DNA of 64,000 nt from Symbiodinium sp. CCMP2592 (GCA_905221615.1 CAJNDT010002001.1:1574381-1638380), one strand, 5' to 3'. Positions 52,480-64,000 are shown, numbered from the stretch's first letter. The notes: generated by a model from the sequence alone, not told the origin. Program-made: numbers and translations.

Positions 52480-54280
52480 GTGAGCCAAGCTTATGTTACA
52501 TACCCCTGTGCGGAATTGCAACAAACTTTCTAGCGGACAGGTATCAAGCCCTTACTTGTATCAAGCCGTATTCAAGGTTTCCTAGTCCTAGCCTACCCGC
52601 CGTCCAGAATGTGCAAGTGTTCAACCATGGGTTTCCCAAGCTTAAAGCCTGGAGATCTCCACGCAGCCCTATAGCCCTTACCCCAACCGTGAGAAACCCT
52701 AATCATCCTAATCCCCCCAAAAGCCGCGATGCAAGTACACATATGGGCACCTTCTGGACGGGCGACAAGGAAAAACGTGGATAAGCCCTCAGAACCTAGA
52801 GCCGAGCTCAAAACTCTGAAGACCACTAGACTTAAAACCTCGGGCGCCGAAGCCCTCAAGCCTTAAAGCACCAAGCCCGTGTCCACGCAACGAACCCTAA
52901 ACTCCTAATCCTTAAAACAGAAGCCCTAAACCCAAAGCCTAAACTCCTACACTCTGAAGCCCTTATAAAAAGAGACACACTTAAAAACAAGAAAGCACTC
53001 TGAAGCCTTTTACCTCTACAAACCCGAAACGAAAGGATTGGGATCGGCAAAGCCTGTTCGAAGCCTAAACTAACTTATGCCTAACACCCTCCTGCACCGT
53101 AAACTCTCCAAAACGCTAAGCCCTAAACCTTATAAGGCACCCCTATAGGAACCCGTAAAGGAACCCTTGAACGAACCGGTATAGGAACCCTGACAGGCAC
53201 CTTGAAAGCAACCCTTACAGGAACCCTTAAAGGAACCCTTAAGGGGACCCTTAAGAGAACCCTCAAAGGAATCCCTTAAAGGAACCCCTCAAAGGATTGG
53301 GATGGTGACGGCGACCTCGACTTGATCGCGCCAAGTGGCAGGCAAACCCCACATGCTCTGGGAGACTTTCTGGTTTAGGGGTTTACGGCTTAGGGTTTTG
53401 AGGTTTAGGGCTTTAGAGTATAGTGCATCGTAGTAAGTATGACGATTGGCCGTTGGAGCCTGATTGTGGATGGCTCGTTCTGTTAACTCTCCCACCCAAC
53501 GCCGTCTAAGGCGGTCAAACCACTATTTCTTCCAAGCGCAGGGAAGGGCCCGGCAGGGAGGGCAGAACCCCACGACCCTAAAGCCCTAACCCCTATAGCC
53601 CTAACCCCTAAAACCCTAAACCCTAAGCCCCTAAAGCCCTAAACCCTAATCCCCTGGGCAGGGGCAAGAGGGGAGGGCAGGGGGCAGGGCCAGGCCAGCA
53701 GGCCGCCCAGGAAGGAGGGGCCCAACAAGGCCCAAAACGGCGAGGGGGGCGGCTAAGCCTCTTGGGGCTTAGTGTTTAAGGTTTAGGGCTTACGGTCTGG
53801 TGGTCGGAGTTTCGGGTTTAGGCTTTGTGTTCAGGTTTTCGGGCTAGGGTTTAGGGTTAAAGGTTCAGGGTTTACGGTTTAGAGGGTTCAGGGTTTAAAG
53901 TGTCGAGTTTTGGAGTTTGGCTGTTAGGGAAAGGTGTAGGTATTCGTGGTGAGGGTCTTCAGTTTGAAGGACTGACGGCTCTTGCTTACAAGTAAACTAC
54001 AACTCTTTTGTGGCTTATATAATCCAGCCCTAGTTCATAACCCCCGGGTATTGTTCTTGGGGGGGGATAGTTTCTCAAATCATGATCAGGATTCCTCTTG
54101 CGCAAGTGGTACAAGCCAGATCGAGTCAGTGGTCTACCTCATCACGCTCAAGGTCTCGTTGACTTCAAACTCAGCAGTGTTGCGCAAGCGGTGTTGTTTG
54201 AGGAGCCCGGCTGGCATCCGTGGCAGGGACGGCTGAGTCTGCAGTTGACTCTGGAGAGTTGATGAACCTGCTAGGTAACC
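52480..54280. other. Spacer with GGAACCCTTAAA phrases, no supported gene
   Basis: Irregular repeats of AGGAACCCTTAAAGGAACCC lie at 53140-53290. CCCTAAA words are at 53575-53655. A GC-rich GGCAGGG stretch lies at 53655-53740. No gene is seen. Confidence 0.4.
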
Positions 54281-54565
54281 TCGCTGACTACTTAAAGGCT
54301 CATGGGACTTAGTAAGTAAGGTTATAAATAGGTTATCATTAGGATAACCCCACTTAGGGGACTTATAACCCCAAATATAACCTACTTACTAAGTCCCAGG
54401 ATCCTTTAAGTAGACCCTAAACCCTTGTAGTATCCCTATAGATCCCTTTAAGGAGCCCTTTAAGGAACCCTCTTTACTAAGTCCCATGATCCAGTAAGTA
54501 CAGGTCTGCTGACCTCCTTGGTCTTCGTGTTGCCACCGCCGTTGGAAACCTTGAGACTTCCTTGA

Positions 54566-54606
54566 ACTTAGGGTTTAGGGTTTAGGGTTTAGGGTTTAGG
54601 GTTTAG
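54566..54606. repeat. TTTAGGG run
   Basis: Five to six near-perfect units in the orientation opposite to most others nearby. Confidence 0.75.
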
Positions 54607-54806
54607 ACCCAACAAGCACATAAGTATAAGCATTTTATAGGGATATCCCCTATCTTATTGGGCTTCATTATAAGGGGGTTTATTATATGGGATATCCCTA
54701 TCCTACTTTTTGCTTATGTACTTCTTTGGGGCCCTATGAACGGCTCAACATCGTTGAAAGTCTGGATGGACTAGCTTCGAACGCTGGGTTCGTTCTTAAC
54801 TCAAAG

Positions 54807-54926
54807 GGGAAAAGGAGGGACCCTTAATAAGGGCCCTAGGGTATATACCCTTAATATAGCTATTATATACCCAGTACATAGCCCATTGTAGGGTAGGGGT
54901 CCCCATTAAGGGTCCCTCCTTGTCCT
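54807..54926. repeat. Palindromic repeat (AAGGAGGGACCCTTAATAAG)
   Basis: The arms AGGAGGGACCCTTAATAAGG and CCCCATTAAGGGTCCCTCCT are inverted around a TATATAGC core. A half copy lies at 46003-46080. Confidence 0.8.
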
Positions 54927-55569
54927 GTTTGATTAACAGTCTGAGAGTTGAAGCAGCCCGCTGTGATGCAGTCCCCTCGCCCGATCTCTCCGGTTCACAC
55001 AAAAACTCCATAAACCCTAAACCCTAAACCTCTACACTGTGAGAAACTCAAACACTCTCTTCCCCCGCCAGTGGCGTGGCCTATTGGGAGCAGATCAACG
55101 GCAACTTAGTGCTCCGAGCTGGTCAAGCCAATCCTTTTCTTGCAGCACCTCGGTTGCGAATATGGGAGCTTCCGAAAATTGGGGGTACCTTATTTTGGGG
55201 TCCTTGTAACAAGGATCCTACTATCTATAGGGTACCATATACGGGTGCCCTCGGTTGCGAGAATAGGTTTCTGCATTTTAGGGTCGGCCGGTGGGATTTA
55301 GACAGTGGGTTTTTTCCTGCTATGTTTGGACAGGGTGAGGTGTTTGCAAGTTGTTTCATGGTTTGAGGGTTATTGTTTGCAGGAGTTTGGTGTTAACGGT
55401 TTCTTGCTCCACCTCGCTTTCGAGTTCAGGGCTTGAGGGCTTGTAGTTGGGCTTTAACAGCGTGTCTTTTCGGTTTGCAGATGTCGAAGTGTTCTTTGCA
55501 CGGCTTAGGGTTTAGAATTCAGGAACACGCAGAGTTTCGTTTCAAAGTATTACGGGTTAGAGTTAAAAG

Positions 55570-55947
55570 TTGAGGGATTCGGACATGGCAGGGACAGGTT
55601 GCAAGTGTCGAGGGCCCACCTGCATTTCCCTCGCGATCATGGGTGCCGCTGCAAGCAACAGTGGTGATATCCTCCAGGCTGTGAACAGGTTGAGCTCGGC
55701 CGTGGAGGCCTTGCAGACGCCCGGCCAGCAGACGCATCCGCCTGCACCGCCAGTGCCAGACCCTGCATCTAATGCAGGAGTTCCAGCCCCTCCCCCGTTT
55801 CCGCCCATGCCACCCACCGGCCCTTGGCAAAGCCCGGCTGAAGACCACGGCAGCCGTGGCCAGAACAGCAAGTTGAGGTTTTGTAACTTCTGCAAAGAAG
55901 TGTCCTGGTGCGACCTCCTGGCTATGGTAACGGAGAGGTCTGAATAA
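55570..55947 (+). CDS. Possible Pro-rich coding segment, 125 aa
   Basis: A plus-strand frame with an internal Met at 55639 (MGAAASNSGDILQAVNRLSSAV) is followed by a Pro-rich stretch and CNFCKEVSWCD. The mix of a helical start, Pro linker and CxxC resembles coding sequence of this genome. The minus-strand frame 55563-55970 overlaps it and is probably the shadow. It could be an exon. Not recognised. Confidence 0.4.
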   Translation: MRDSDMAGTGCKCRGPTCISLAIMGAAASNSGDILQAVNRLSSAVEALQTPGQQTHPPAPPVPDPASNAGVPAPPPFPPMPPTGPWQSPAEDHGSRGQNSKLRFCNFCKEVSWCDLLAMVTERSE

Positions 55948-55970
55948 GTTCGATGTTTGAACAATTTCAT

Positions 55971-56078
55971 ATGGGAGTTTCCGAAAAGGAAGGGGTACCT
56001 TATCCGGGGTCCTTATAATAAGGATCCTACTATTTAGGGTACCATATTAGGGTCCCCTATTTGCGGAAACTCCCATAT
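55971..56078. repeat. Palindromic MITE-like repeat, family C (GGGAGTTTCCGAAAA)
   Basis: ATGGGAGTTTCCGAAAA is mirrored by TTTGCGGAAACTCCCAT around AAGGATCCTACTATTTAGGG. Other copies are at about 55160-55256 (partial), 60207-60606 (interrupted) and 38690-38768 (partial). Confidence 0.8.
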
Positions 56079-56223
56079 AGCATCCACTCCTGGCCTAGAG
56101 TCTAAGATACCTTCTCTGTCTCTCACCCGCAAGGGTTCAGGGTTTAGGTTTCCAAGGTTTACTGTTCAGGGTGCAGGGATTCGGTTCGGTTTGGGATCTA
56201 TGGTTAGGCTCTGAGGGTTGAGG

Positions 56224-56400
56224 AAACCCTAAACCCTAAACCCTAAACCCTAAATCCTAAACCCTAAACCCTAAATCCTAAACCCTAGACCCTAAACCCC
56301 CAAGCCCCTAACCCCTAAACCCTAAGCCCGAAACCCTAAACCCTAAGCCCGAAACCCCTAAACCCTAAGCCCGAAGCCCTAAACAGGAGTTTCGGAGCCA
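56224..56400. repeat. CCCTAAA run, degenerate
   Basis: About 20 telomere-type units, with TCC, GCCC and extra-C variants. Confidence 0.75.
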
Positions 56401-57955
56401 TGGTTCAAAAGACGAGCAGAACGGGACATTGCTGTTACTCTATGCCTCCAGCGGCCTTATTATTGGGTCCTTAAGGGCTCCTTCAAGGGGTCTATATAAG
56501 GGTTCCTTTAAGGGATCTATATAAGGGTTCCTTCAAGGGGCCTAGGGCCCGAACTATGGGGTGCTTGGAAGGATAGGGTTAGTTGTCTTTCATGTGTTTC
56601 GTCCTTAAGGAAGGTTGGGTCAGTCTGAATGTCGGATCCAGTCACTCGGCCGTACATGTGCAACTCTCTACAGTTGCGCCCGGAGAGCCCAATGCCCTAC
56701 CTGGAATTTGCAGTGCTCCACTGTTTGCAAGATATGTTGCACAAGGTGTGTGGTGCTCTTTGGGTCAGTACCTCCTACGTCGCCCAGACGGCGATATTGC
56801 TTCGGCCAATATGTAGGAGCCTAAGTAATTAATAATACTTTTTTGGGGGGGGTCCTTATTATAGTTATAGTATAATATGCCCCAAAACGCTATTCTACTT
56901 GTTAAGGCACCGTAAATACCGATCATAGCCCTTATAGGGTAGGCCTTATAGACTCCGCCTTAGAAAAGAACCCGATTCTAATTATTAAGGCCCCTAGTCT
57001 TCTATGCTCCTAAAACCCGATTGTACTTGTTAAGGCCCCTATATTATGATGCCCTTATACTGACTATCCCTTATAGCCCCCTTTTAAAGGAAGCTTGTTG
57101 TCTTCTGGCTGTCGCTGTCAGAAGGTAAGGCGACATGGCACAAGGTAGCCATCCCTGGTTCATGCGGTCTGCCTGACCTGGTGCGCTTTGTGTTGCGGCG
57201 CACAGGCGCACAAATAGACCGTGTAAGAATCTGGCCTGAGCGCCAGCCTCTGAGCGTGATGCCACCTCTCAGCACGCAGGTGCCGGCAAACAATCTGCGG
57301 TTAAGGGCAGATGTCCTGAGCCGACCTGCTTCAACCAGTGTCCCTGAGTGACCAGACTAGTGAACCACTAACCAAGTCTGGTGGCCTACAGCACCAGTAG
57401 CTGGAGACTACCAGCCATGCTGGTGCAATGGGCCTAAGAGCTCAGAAGGCACTGGTGGCCAAACTACCCCTAAACCCTAAACCTAAAACTACCCCTAAAC
57501 CCTAAACCCTAAATTACTCCCAAACCCTAGTACTGTAGTATGCCCTCATGCAGCTATTCAATGCATTCGGGTTTTGATTCTGTGACCCTCCTCAAAAAAG
57601 GACCCTACACCCCTGAACACCAAAACCCCAAACCCCTAAACCCAAACCGACCTGCAAAACTCACAGCCCTGAAACCTGGACCCTAAATTATAGATCCCTT
57701 ATAGTAACCCTCAACCCTTTATAGAGCCCTTATTAGTACCCTTCTAGTAACCCTGTAAAGGAACCCCTACGGAGCCCTCAGTAAACCCCTAAACCCTTTA
57801 TAGATCCCTTATAGATCCCTTCAAAGGAATCCTTGTAGATCCTTAATACCCTAAACCCCCTAAGAGACCGACCTGCAAAACTCAGAGCCCTCAGAGCTGC
57901 TTGAGGTCAAGTCCCACTTCATCGACAATGCCCGAGGTCCCGTCCTCAACGGTAT
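56401..57955. other. Repeat-rich spacer, no supported gene
   Basis: TTAATAATTAGGC-type repeat pieces lie at 56820-57060. Weak overlapping frames occur at 57070-57300 and 56583-56832. GGATCCTTATAG phrases lie at 57690-57850. Confidence 0.4.
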
Positions 57956-57964
57956 AGAGCTTAT

Positions 57965-58112
57965 TGGGCTTAGAGGGTTTAGGGTTTATAGGGTTTAGGG
58001 GTTATAGGGTTTATAGGGTTTAGGGTTTAGGGCTTATAGGGCTTATAGGGTTTAGGGCTTATAGGGCTTATAGGGTTTAGGGCTTATAGGGTTTATAGGG
58101 TTCAGGGTAGGG
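57965..58112. repeat. TTTAGGG/TTATAGGG tandem stretch
   Basis: Alternating GGGTTTAGGG and GGGTTTATAGGG/GGCTTATAGGG units. Confidence 0.75.
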
Positions 58113-58497
58113 CACTTCCCAAGATCGGACCCTAGACCCTAAACCTCCAGCCCTAAAGCCGATAAGCCCTACTTGGAAGGGCAGGGGACTTAGTAAGTAG
58201 GTTATAAGTAGGGTTATAATTGGGGTAACTCCGTTTAGAAGTAAACCCTAGGTTAAAATGCCGCTCTGTCCTACAATGTCGAAGGCTTCCGGTTTCGGTG
58301 TCTTTCAGTTTCAGCCTTTTGGGATTAGGGTTTAGCGTTTAGCCTTTAAGGTATGGGGTTTAGGGGTTTTCAGGCTTACGGTTTTTTGTTTCAAGCCAGC
58401 AGGCTCAAAAGTGGCATAACATGAATCCTGAGAGCCCGTGGGCAAATCTCAAACCCCAAAAACTGACCTCTCAAATAAAGCAAATATTTTGCCTGCA

Positions 58498-58505
58498 TCT
58501 CTCCC

Positions 58506-58592
<87 letters not shown>
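58498..58592. repeat. (CT)n microsatellite
   Basis: About 45 near-perfect CT units are followed by a short TATATACATATATG stretch. Overlapping Leu/Ser frames are artefacts. Confidence 0.95.
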
Positions 58593-58600
<8 letters not shown>

Positions 58601-59155
58601 ATATACATATATGTACGTAGAGCTCGGCAGAGCCCTTCAAACACAGTGGATCTTCAGATGTTTTGAAGCAGGCTGGGACGGAAACTACGGCGCACCCACG
58701 GCAGTCGACTGGGACGGAGACGGCCAAGACCTCGGGAGTTTTTTTTGGTCTGCCCTAAGGCTCCTTAGGGTCCAGGAGCCATAGGGTGGGTTTTGGAGTA
58801 CCATATTTGAGTGTTTTTTTTTGACCTGGCCCTAACGGAAACGTTATGAAACCCAAGTCTGCACTTTTCCTCCCTGGCTACTTCAAAGTCCAGTTGGTCC
58901 ATGTGCCCAAACAGTACAAACTTTGAAGTAGTCCCTTTTAGTAGTTTGGGGTCAAGGTATGTACTATGACATGGACCTTTGGGGGTCTATGTTTGGGGTT
59001 TGATGGTGTAGGGTTATAGGCTTTGGGCCCTGAACCCTAAACCCTAAACCGTAAAGTCAGCCAGCCCCGACATCCCAGACAGAACAAAGCCGCACTGAAA
59101 TCCGACACCCGGACCCAAAGCGGTAAGCCCCAAGGACTCAAACCCAAAGCTCCTA

Positions 59156-59235
59156 GCCCTAAACCCTAAACCCTAAACCCTAAACCCTAAACCCTAAACC
59201 CTAAGCCCTAAACCCTAGACCCTAAACCCTAATAC
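59156..59235. repeat. CCCTAAA run
   Basis: About ten near-perfect units; a smaller run lies at 59316-59360. Confidence 0.75.
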
Positions 59236-60206
59236 AGCGGAAGCCTCAAAGTTGGAAAGGGAACCCCAGCACTATTTGGCCTTAATCCGGTTTCCAACTT
59301 TATGGGGATTACTGTAGCCCTAAACCCTAAACCCTAAACCCTATTAGGGTTAATAAACCCTAATAGTCTCAAGGCCGGAGGAGGCGAGAATTCACCGCCA
59401 GACCTTGGGGCTCATCGACGGGTTTCCATTTTTTAGGGGGGGGTGGGGGGCGGCGGGGTGGGGGTGGGCAGCGGTGGCGTCACTGAGGAGCCTCTGACCG
59501 ATTCGGCCGGGGCCGAGGCGAATAAGTAAGGTCACCAAACCCTGAATCTTCAAACTAAGCAGAGCCATGCTACGGCCGATCTGGAAGCACCCTAAACCCT
59601 AAAGCCCTAAGCGGAACCATGCTGAGGCGATCTGGCAGCTCGGATGGCAGTGGAAGGGTTGGCTGTCAGATTTTCAAACACCGTGCCGGGGGGGTTCCAG
59701 GTTTGTGTGTTTCAAGAGTTTAGGGATTTCGGGTTTGGGGCTAAGGTTTTGGGTTTGGGGTTTAGAGTGTCGCGTTTTTTTTTGGGGGGGTTTTGGACGG
59801 TTTGACTTGGGGTTTAGTGTTTATGTTCGGGTTCTGGGTTTAAGGTTTAGGGTTTAGGGGCCTTGAGCAGAAGAACCCGCAATGTACCACAGGGCTCGGG
59901 GAAAAGTCTTGGTGCCAGTAGCAGTGCAAGCTTAATATGCTACTATTAGCTTACCCCCCCCCCATGCAACTGCCTCTTCTTGATCTCTCGACTTTTGACT
60001 GTGGCCCAGAAGCCCACATAGAGAAATACCTTGCAGGCCAAAATATACTGTAACATAGGTATCTGGAGCTTTTGGGAAACGGCCCTGTGCTTCTTCTTCT
60101 TATCAGGGACCGGGGCCGGGTTCTCGCGGAACTTCGATCTCCACCAGTCGAAGGCTGTTTAGCTTAGGAGCTTCAGCAGTCAGCAGCATAATTCTAGAAG
60201 CCTAAA

Positions 60207-60384
60207 TGGGAGTTTCCGAAATGAGGGGTACCTTATTTTGGGGTCCTTATAATTTTAACGCTACGCCGCCCGCCTCGGCTGTGTAGCGGCAGGGTGAGGG
60301 GGCAGTCGATGTTTTTTTATGCTAGGGCGGCCTGTCAAACCCGGTTGATACGAAGTGCGAGGAATGGGTAGGGGAGGGGGGGCA

Positions 60385-60441
<57 letters not shown>

Positions 60442-60606
60442 GAGGGGGGAGGGGGGGGGGAGGCCTGGGAGGGGGAGGCCGACAAATCAGGTAGAAGCCG
60501 GGCAAGGGGGTGGCAAACGAATTAGGTGGAGGGAACCTGAGCTAACCCCCAAGATCCTACTATTTAGGGTACCATATTAGGGTCCCCTATTTTCGGAAAC
60601 TCCCAA
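60207..60606. repeat. Family C palindrome interrupted by a 290-bp insertion with poly-G
   Basis: The left half (60207-60252) and right half (60550-60606) of one family C copy are separated by unrelated sequence. That sequence contains an almost pure G tract at about 60385-60440 and further G-rich sequence to 60470. The poly-Pro frame on the minus strand is an artefact of the G tract, whose length may be an assembly estimate. Confidence 0.75.
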
Positions 60607-61730
60607 ACAGTTACCACGATTCTTCCTCAAGGTAATACTACAAAGGAGCAGACCGGTGCACCAAGGACTGGAATATTGCGAAAGTCGGGCCTGAAACGAT
60701 CTAAGGCTTCTGGAACATTTTCCGAGCCTGTGAGATCGACGTTCTTTATGTTTTAGAGTTAGTCGTCTGAATAATGGTTGGGGGGAGTGGTGGTCAGGTT
60801 TGGTTGCACCTAACCAATCTTTATAGGCTTGATTCGGTCTGTTGACAGTTGAAGCCCCTCGTACTGCAGTTCTGATAGTAAACCCCGAGCCTTAAACTTT
60901 GCAAACCCAAAGCCCTTAAACCCCAGAAGCCCTAAGCCCCAATGCGCAAATACTGAACCCTCAACCTTCAGCACTAAGCCTCAATCCCGAAACCCAAAAC
61001 CTAAACCTTAAGCCCTAATAGACCCTAAACCTTAAACCCTAAACCACTAAACCCTAAACCAATTCGAGAGTTCGCACGGAACAGCGCCGAAGCCCTCCGA
61101 GGATTTGATCCTGGGGCAAGCAGATGGCTCCTTGTCCAGACACGAGTCCCCCTAAAGAATACCAATACGCTTAGAACATAGTTATAGCATAGTGGGCTCC
61201 AAAACCCTATTCTACTGATTAAGGCCCTTACATTAATGCCCTTAGGAATCAGTTCTTTATGTTAGTACAAGGCCATTGGTTTAGTAAGCGGATATGCTGT
61301 GTTACGTTGCTATGAATATTATTTAGTTATGCTATTGTCACGGTTCTTGTTGTTATTATTGAATAATAGTCCCACTCTTACTATTCATGTATTGTTAATT
61401 TTGTTGTTAAAGTGGAATACGACTATAGTTATGATCCATGATTATGATGTTGGTGATGTTTTGATTTTTACGTTTGTTGTTATTCTGCTTCTAATGACAC
61501 AATGTTTCTCTAGAGGCCCTTGCCGTGTTTGCTTTGCAATAGATGTTCTACAAAAGGCTTATAGGGCATCTGCTGAGATACTCTTTAATCTACAGCCCCG
61601 CTAATAACAAGCATGTCCTTTTGTATGAGTCTGCTAATTAGTATTGATTGCATTAGCAGCTCATCAGATCATGGCTTTGAGATTTCGCGTCCCTGGAGCT
61701 TGAGCCCAATACAGGCTAGAACCCACCCAG
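60607..61730. other. Spacer, no supported gene
   Basis: CCCTAAA-type words lie at 60880-61060. An AT-rich stretch at 61299-61604 gives a hydrophobic frame without support. Half of a TTAATNATTAGGC repeat lies near 61150-61250. Confidence 0.4.
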
Positions 61731-61732
61731 AG

Positions 61733-62495
61733 AACCCAATACCCCTTAATTAAGGCTTGCGCGCCTAAAAAAAACTACCGCTCGAAATGTTGACGACGAG
61801 GAAGACAACGATGCTGATGAAACTTACGATGGTCACGATGATATCGATGGCGATGGCGATGATGATAACGATGATGATGACGATGATGATAACAATCGTG
61901 GTAGCAATGATGACCTGGCGATCTGGCAAAGGTGACTGTGCAAAGACCTTTTGCCCCATACCTTTTCCACCCACAAACCTCAACAAACTTGCCGCGACCT
62001 TCAAAGTCATCGGCCCCACCAGTGTTTTCGCCTTCTGCCGTAAGACTAGCTTTGCAGCCCAGGTCCGGAGAATACATTCAGGCCGGCTTTTCCCAGCACG
62101 CAAAAAGCCCACTGCTCAACACATTGATGACGATGATGATAACGATGATGATGAGAATGATGAAGATGATGGTGATATCGATGGTGGCTGTGAGGATGAT
62201 AGCGATGTTGACATCGATGATGATAGCACTGATGGTCGCCTAGGGCGCCCAGAAAACTGGACACGAAATCGTGTCCCGTTTTTGCTTCTGCCACAATACC
62301 GCTGGGGAAGGTCAAAACGTGCGATTTTGCTGCGCCTGCCACACTTTTGTACACTTCCCTCGGCCGCTCCTCTGTAGGTTTTGTCTTCAGGGTAGTTTTT
62401 TTTAGGCGCGCGCGCCTTAATTAAGGAATATACCTTAAGTTATAGGGGCCTTAATATTATGATTTAAGGTATATTCCTCAATTAAGGGGTATTGG
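61733..62495. mobile_element. Nested insertion with GCGCGCCTAAAAAAAACTAC inverted ends
   Basis: A CCAATACCCCTTAATTAAGG palindrome copy is split. Between its parts is a 650-bp segment (about 61757-62416) with inverted ends GCGCGCCTAAAAAAAACTAC. The sequence TTAATTAAGG stands on both sides and may be a target duplication. Inside, two GAT/GAC-rich tracts (61795-61915 and 62125-62235) flank a non-repetitive core. A plus-strand frame 61787-62377 crosses it but is largely poly-Asp from the tracts; coding is doubtful. Confidence 0.6.
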
Positions 62496-62921
62496 GATCT
62501 TTGGGCAGAAGCCCTAAACCTCTCCCAACCCTCACAACTCCTTATTCCCGAATCCTGGCGCCTTTACCCCTTTAGTCTAAGTACCTTTGCTTTCGTGGGC
62601 GGGGGCGAAGCGAAGTGATTCAAATCCCCGTTCGTGCCTGAGTTTGAATTGAGATTTCTGGACAGGCCTACTTTGTGGGCTTAAATCATTACCTATTGTT
62701 TTGGGGGTTCCTTTTTATAACTATGGTATAATGGGCCCCAAAACCCTATTCTAATGATTATATAAGGCCCCGATATTCTACCCTGAACCCTAAGCTCCTA
62801 TGCCGAGCGTATACTTACCTGCAAGTCAAAGGCAGACCGTGTAAACGCGGCTGAGAGTATATTCCGAAGTGGTTACACACAACCACGAGCTTCTCCCTTA
62901 CTTCAGGGTCTACATGGGTGG

Positions 62922-63028
62922 TTGTCCAAATTATGGCCCTTGTTTGATTTTGGGCACCCTAAATAATAGGTGACGTACTATACTAAGGACCCAAAAAGGG
63001 ACCCTAATTTTGACAACCACCCACATGG
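62922..63028. repeat. Palindromic repeat (ATGGGTGGTTGTCCAAATTA)
   Basis: CATGGGTGGTTGTCCAAATTA is mirrored by TAATTTTGACAACCACCCACATG. A diverged partial copy lies at 50050-50150. Confidence 0.8.
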
Positions 63029-64000
63029 TGAAGAACATCGAAGATCAAGGAGGTGGCGGCTGCAGCGTGTTGCTATGCAGACCAGGTCGCAGCAATCAAG
63101 CTGAGACAGGACCGCTGCGGATGAACTTCCTCAGGTTCGACGACACCATGACGCAGGGTACCATCCTAAACCCCATGTAGCTACAATTGTAGGAACCCCT
63201 AGCCCTTTGGTCCAATGTAGAAACACAAAAGACCTATAAGGATCTTTACCACGCTCAGAAAGTTTATTCGAAGCCTCGTCACACGTATTCCTCCTAGAAC
63301 CCTTTTACGCGCTGACCCGAAACCCTAAACTCTGAACACGAACACTAGGCACCCTGCTCTACTTCGAGCGCATGGAGAACGCACACCTTGCAGAGCGAAG
63401 CAGCCATGCCAATCCTTTCAACGGGACCGGGAGAAGGGATAATGCTGCTATTTAGGGTATTATAGTAGGGTCCCCCATTTTCGGAGACCGGGAGAAGGGA
63501 TAATGCTTGAGGGTTCAGGATAATTGTTCCTGTTGTTTTTGTAAGGGCTCGTTTTGCGGATGCTTCGCGGCTCTTCAAGGTCTGAAATTGGTTGATATCC
63601 GGTCATGTAGGACTAAGAATACTAAGGTCTGAAGTTTAAGGGTTTGGGGTGGGGGGGTCCGGGGTTAGGGTTTAGGGAACGGAGGAAGCATCAGGGTGTA
63701 GAGCTTGGAGTCTTAAGCGGAGATGTCTGGGGTTTGTATTGTTTCTTGTCTGGAGGTGAGGGTGGGAGGTTGGGATGTATCGACATCATGTGGACCCCTG
63801 ATCCAATGAACCAGTCCTTAGTCCAGTTCGTGTTATGCCAAGGGGGGCCCTTTAAGTTGAGAGCGTGATGCGAAGGTTCATTGTTTAGGGTTCCCAGAGA
63901 CTCCAATATCCCTTGATTAAGGAACATTCCTTTACATCATGTTCGGGGTCCTACTATAATTTGACGTATATTCCTTAATCAACGGGCATTGGAGTCTTTG
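63029..64000. other. Spacer, no supported gene
   Basis: Contains a duplicated phrase GACCGGGAGAAGGGATAATGC (63426, 63487). TTTAGGG words lie at 63665-63680, and part of the GGAATATACC palindrome family lies at 63895-64000. Confidence 0.4.

Noticed and set aside
58421..58727. Leu/Ser and Arg/Glu repeat frames
   Set aside because: They arise from the (CT)n microsatellite.
61787..62377. 196-codon acidic protein
   Set aside because: More than half comes from GAT/GAC repeat tracts, and a minus-strand frame is equally open.

Overview
This window looks like nuclear DNA of a dinoflagellate. The reasons are: long intron-poor, GC-rich reading frames from protein families I remember as abundant and unnamed in Symbiodiniaceae and Polarella genomes; introns that start with GC instead of GT; TTTAGGG/CCCTAAA telomere-type words scattered in nearly every spacer; and dense palindromic repeats. 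Family statements rest on memory, not on a search. No rRNA, tRNA, spliced leader, CRISPR array or ordinary housekeeping gene was recognised.

Region 1 (1-34,000, outer unit). Six or more genes on the minus strand (1-1571, 1941-2456, 2936-3961, 4598-5110, 5673-6761, 7834-9183) diverge from two large genes on the plus strand (9223-30444, interrupted, and 31323-33904). They include a transposase-like protein, zinc-binding proteins, an Arg/Ser-rich C2H2 protein and an HMG-box-like protein. I read this as a very large multi-gene mobile element or the remains of one; its outer ends were not found.

Region 2 (9836-27704, inner unit). A 17,869-bp element with 51-bp terminal inverted repeats sits inside the outer plus-strand gene. 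It is flanked by a 2-bp TG duplication, and removing it with one TG restores an unbroken 1116-residue frame. All its recognisable genes lie on the minus strand: a two-exon transposase (13337-11231), a four-exon Lys/Ala-rich gene (16538-14517), a Cys-rich gene with duplicated exons (20432 to about 19590), a 13-exon RRM-like/Pro-rich gene (24070-21242) and an Ala/Lys-rich gene (26700 to about 25345). About 80 copies of one short motif, AGTAANCATGC on the plus strand (GCATGNTTACT in gene sense), occur here and nowhere else in the window. They fall in introns, leaders and spacers.

The 13-exon gene has an array of seven homologous 69-78-nt phase-0 exons. All 12 of its introns are GC-AG, the exons sum to an exact open frame, and every intron carries the motif (ten clear, two degenerate). 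Two genes of the inner unit share a duplicated leader of about 460 bp. A motif-free gap (about 17,200-19,420) holds telomere-like repeats and an 880-bp palindrome with G-rich and C-rich arms, probably a further nested insertion.

Region 3 (34,000-64,000). This is gene-poor. It holds one basic-protein ORF, one isolated AT-richer ORF (36716-37465), a few weak coding islands and many families of palindromic MITE-like repeats, some nested in one another. CCCTAAA runs, a CT microsatellite and a poly-G tract fill much of the rest.
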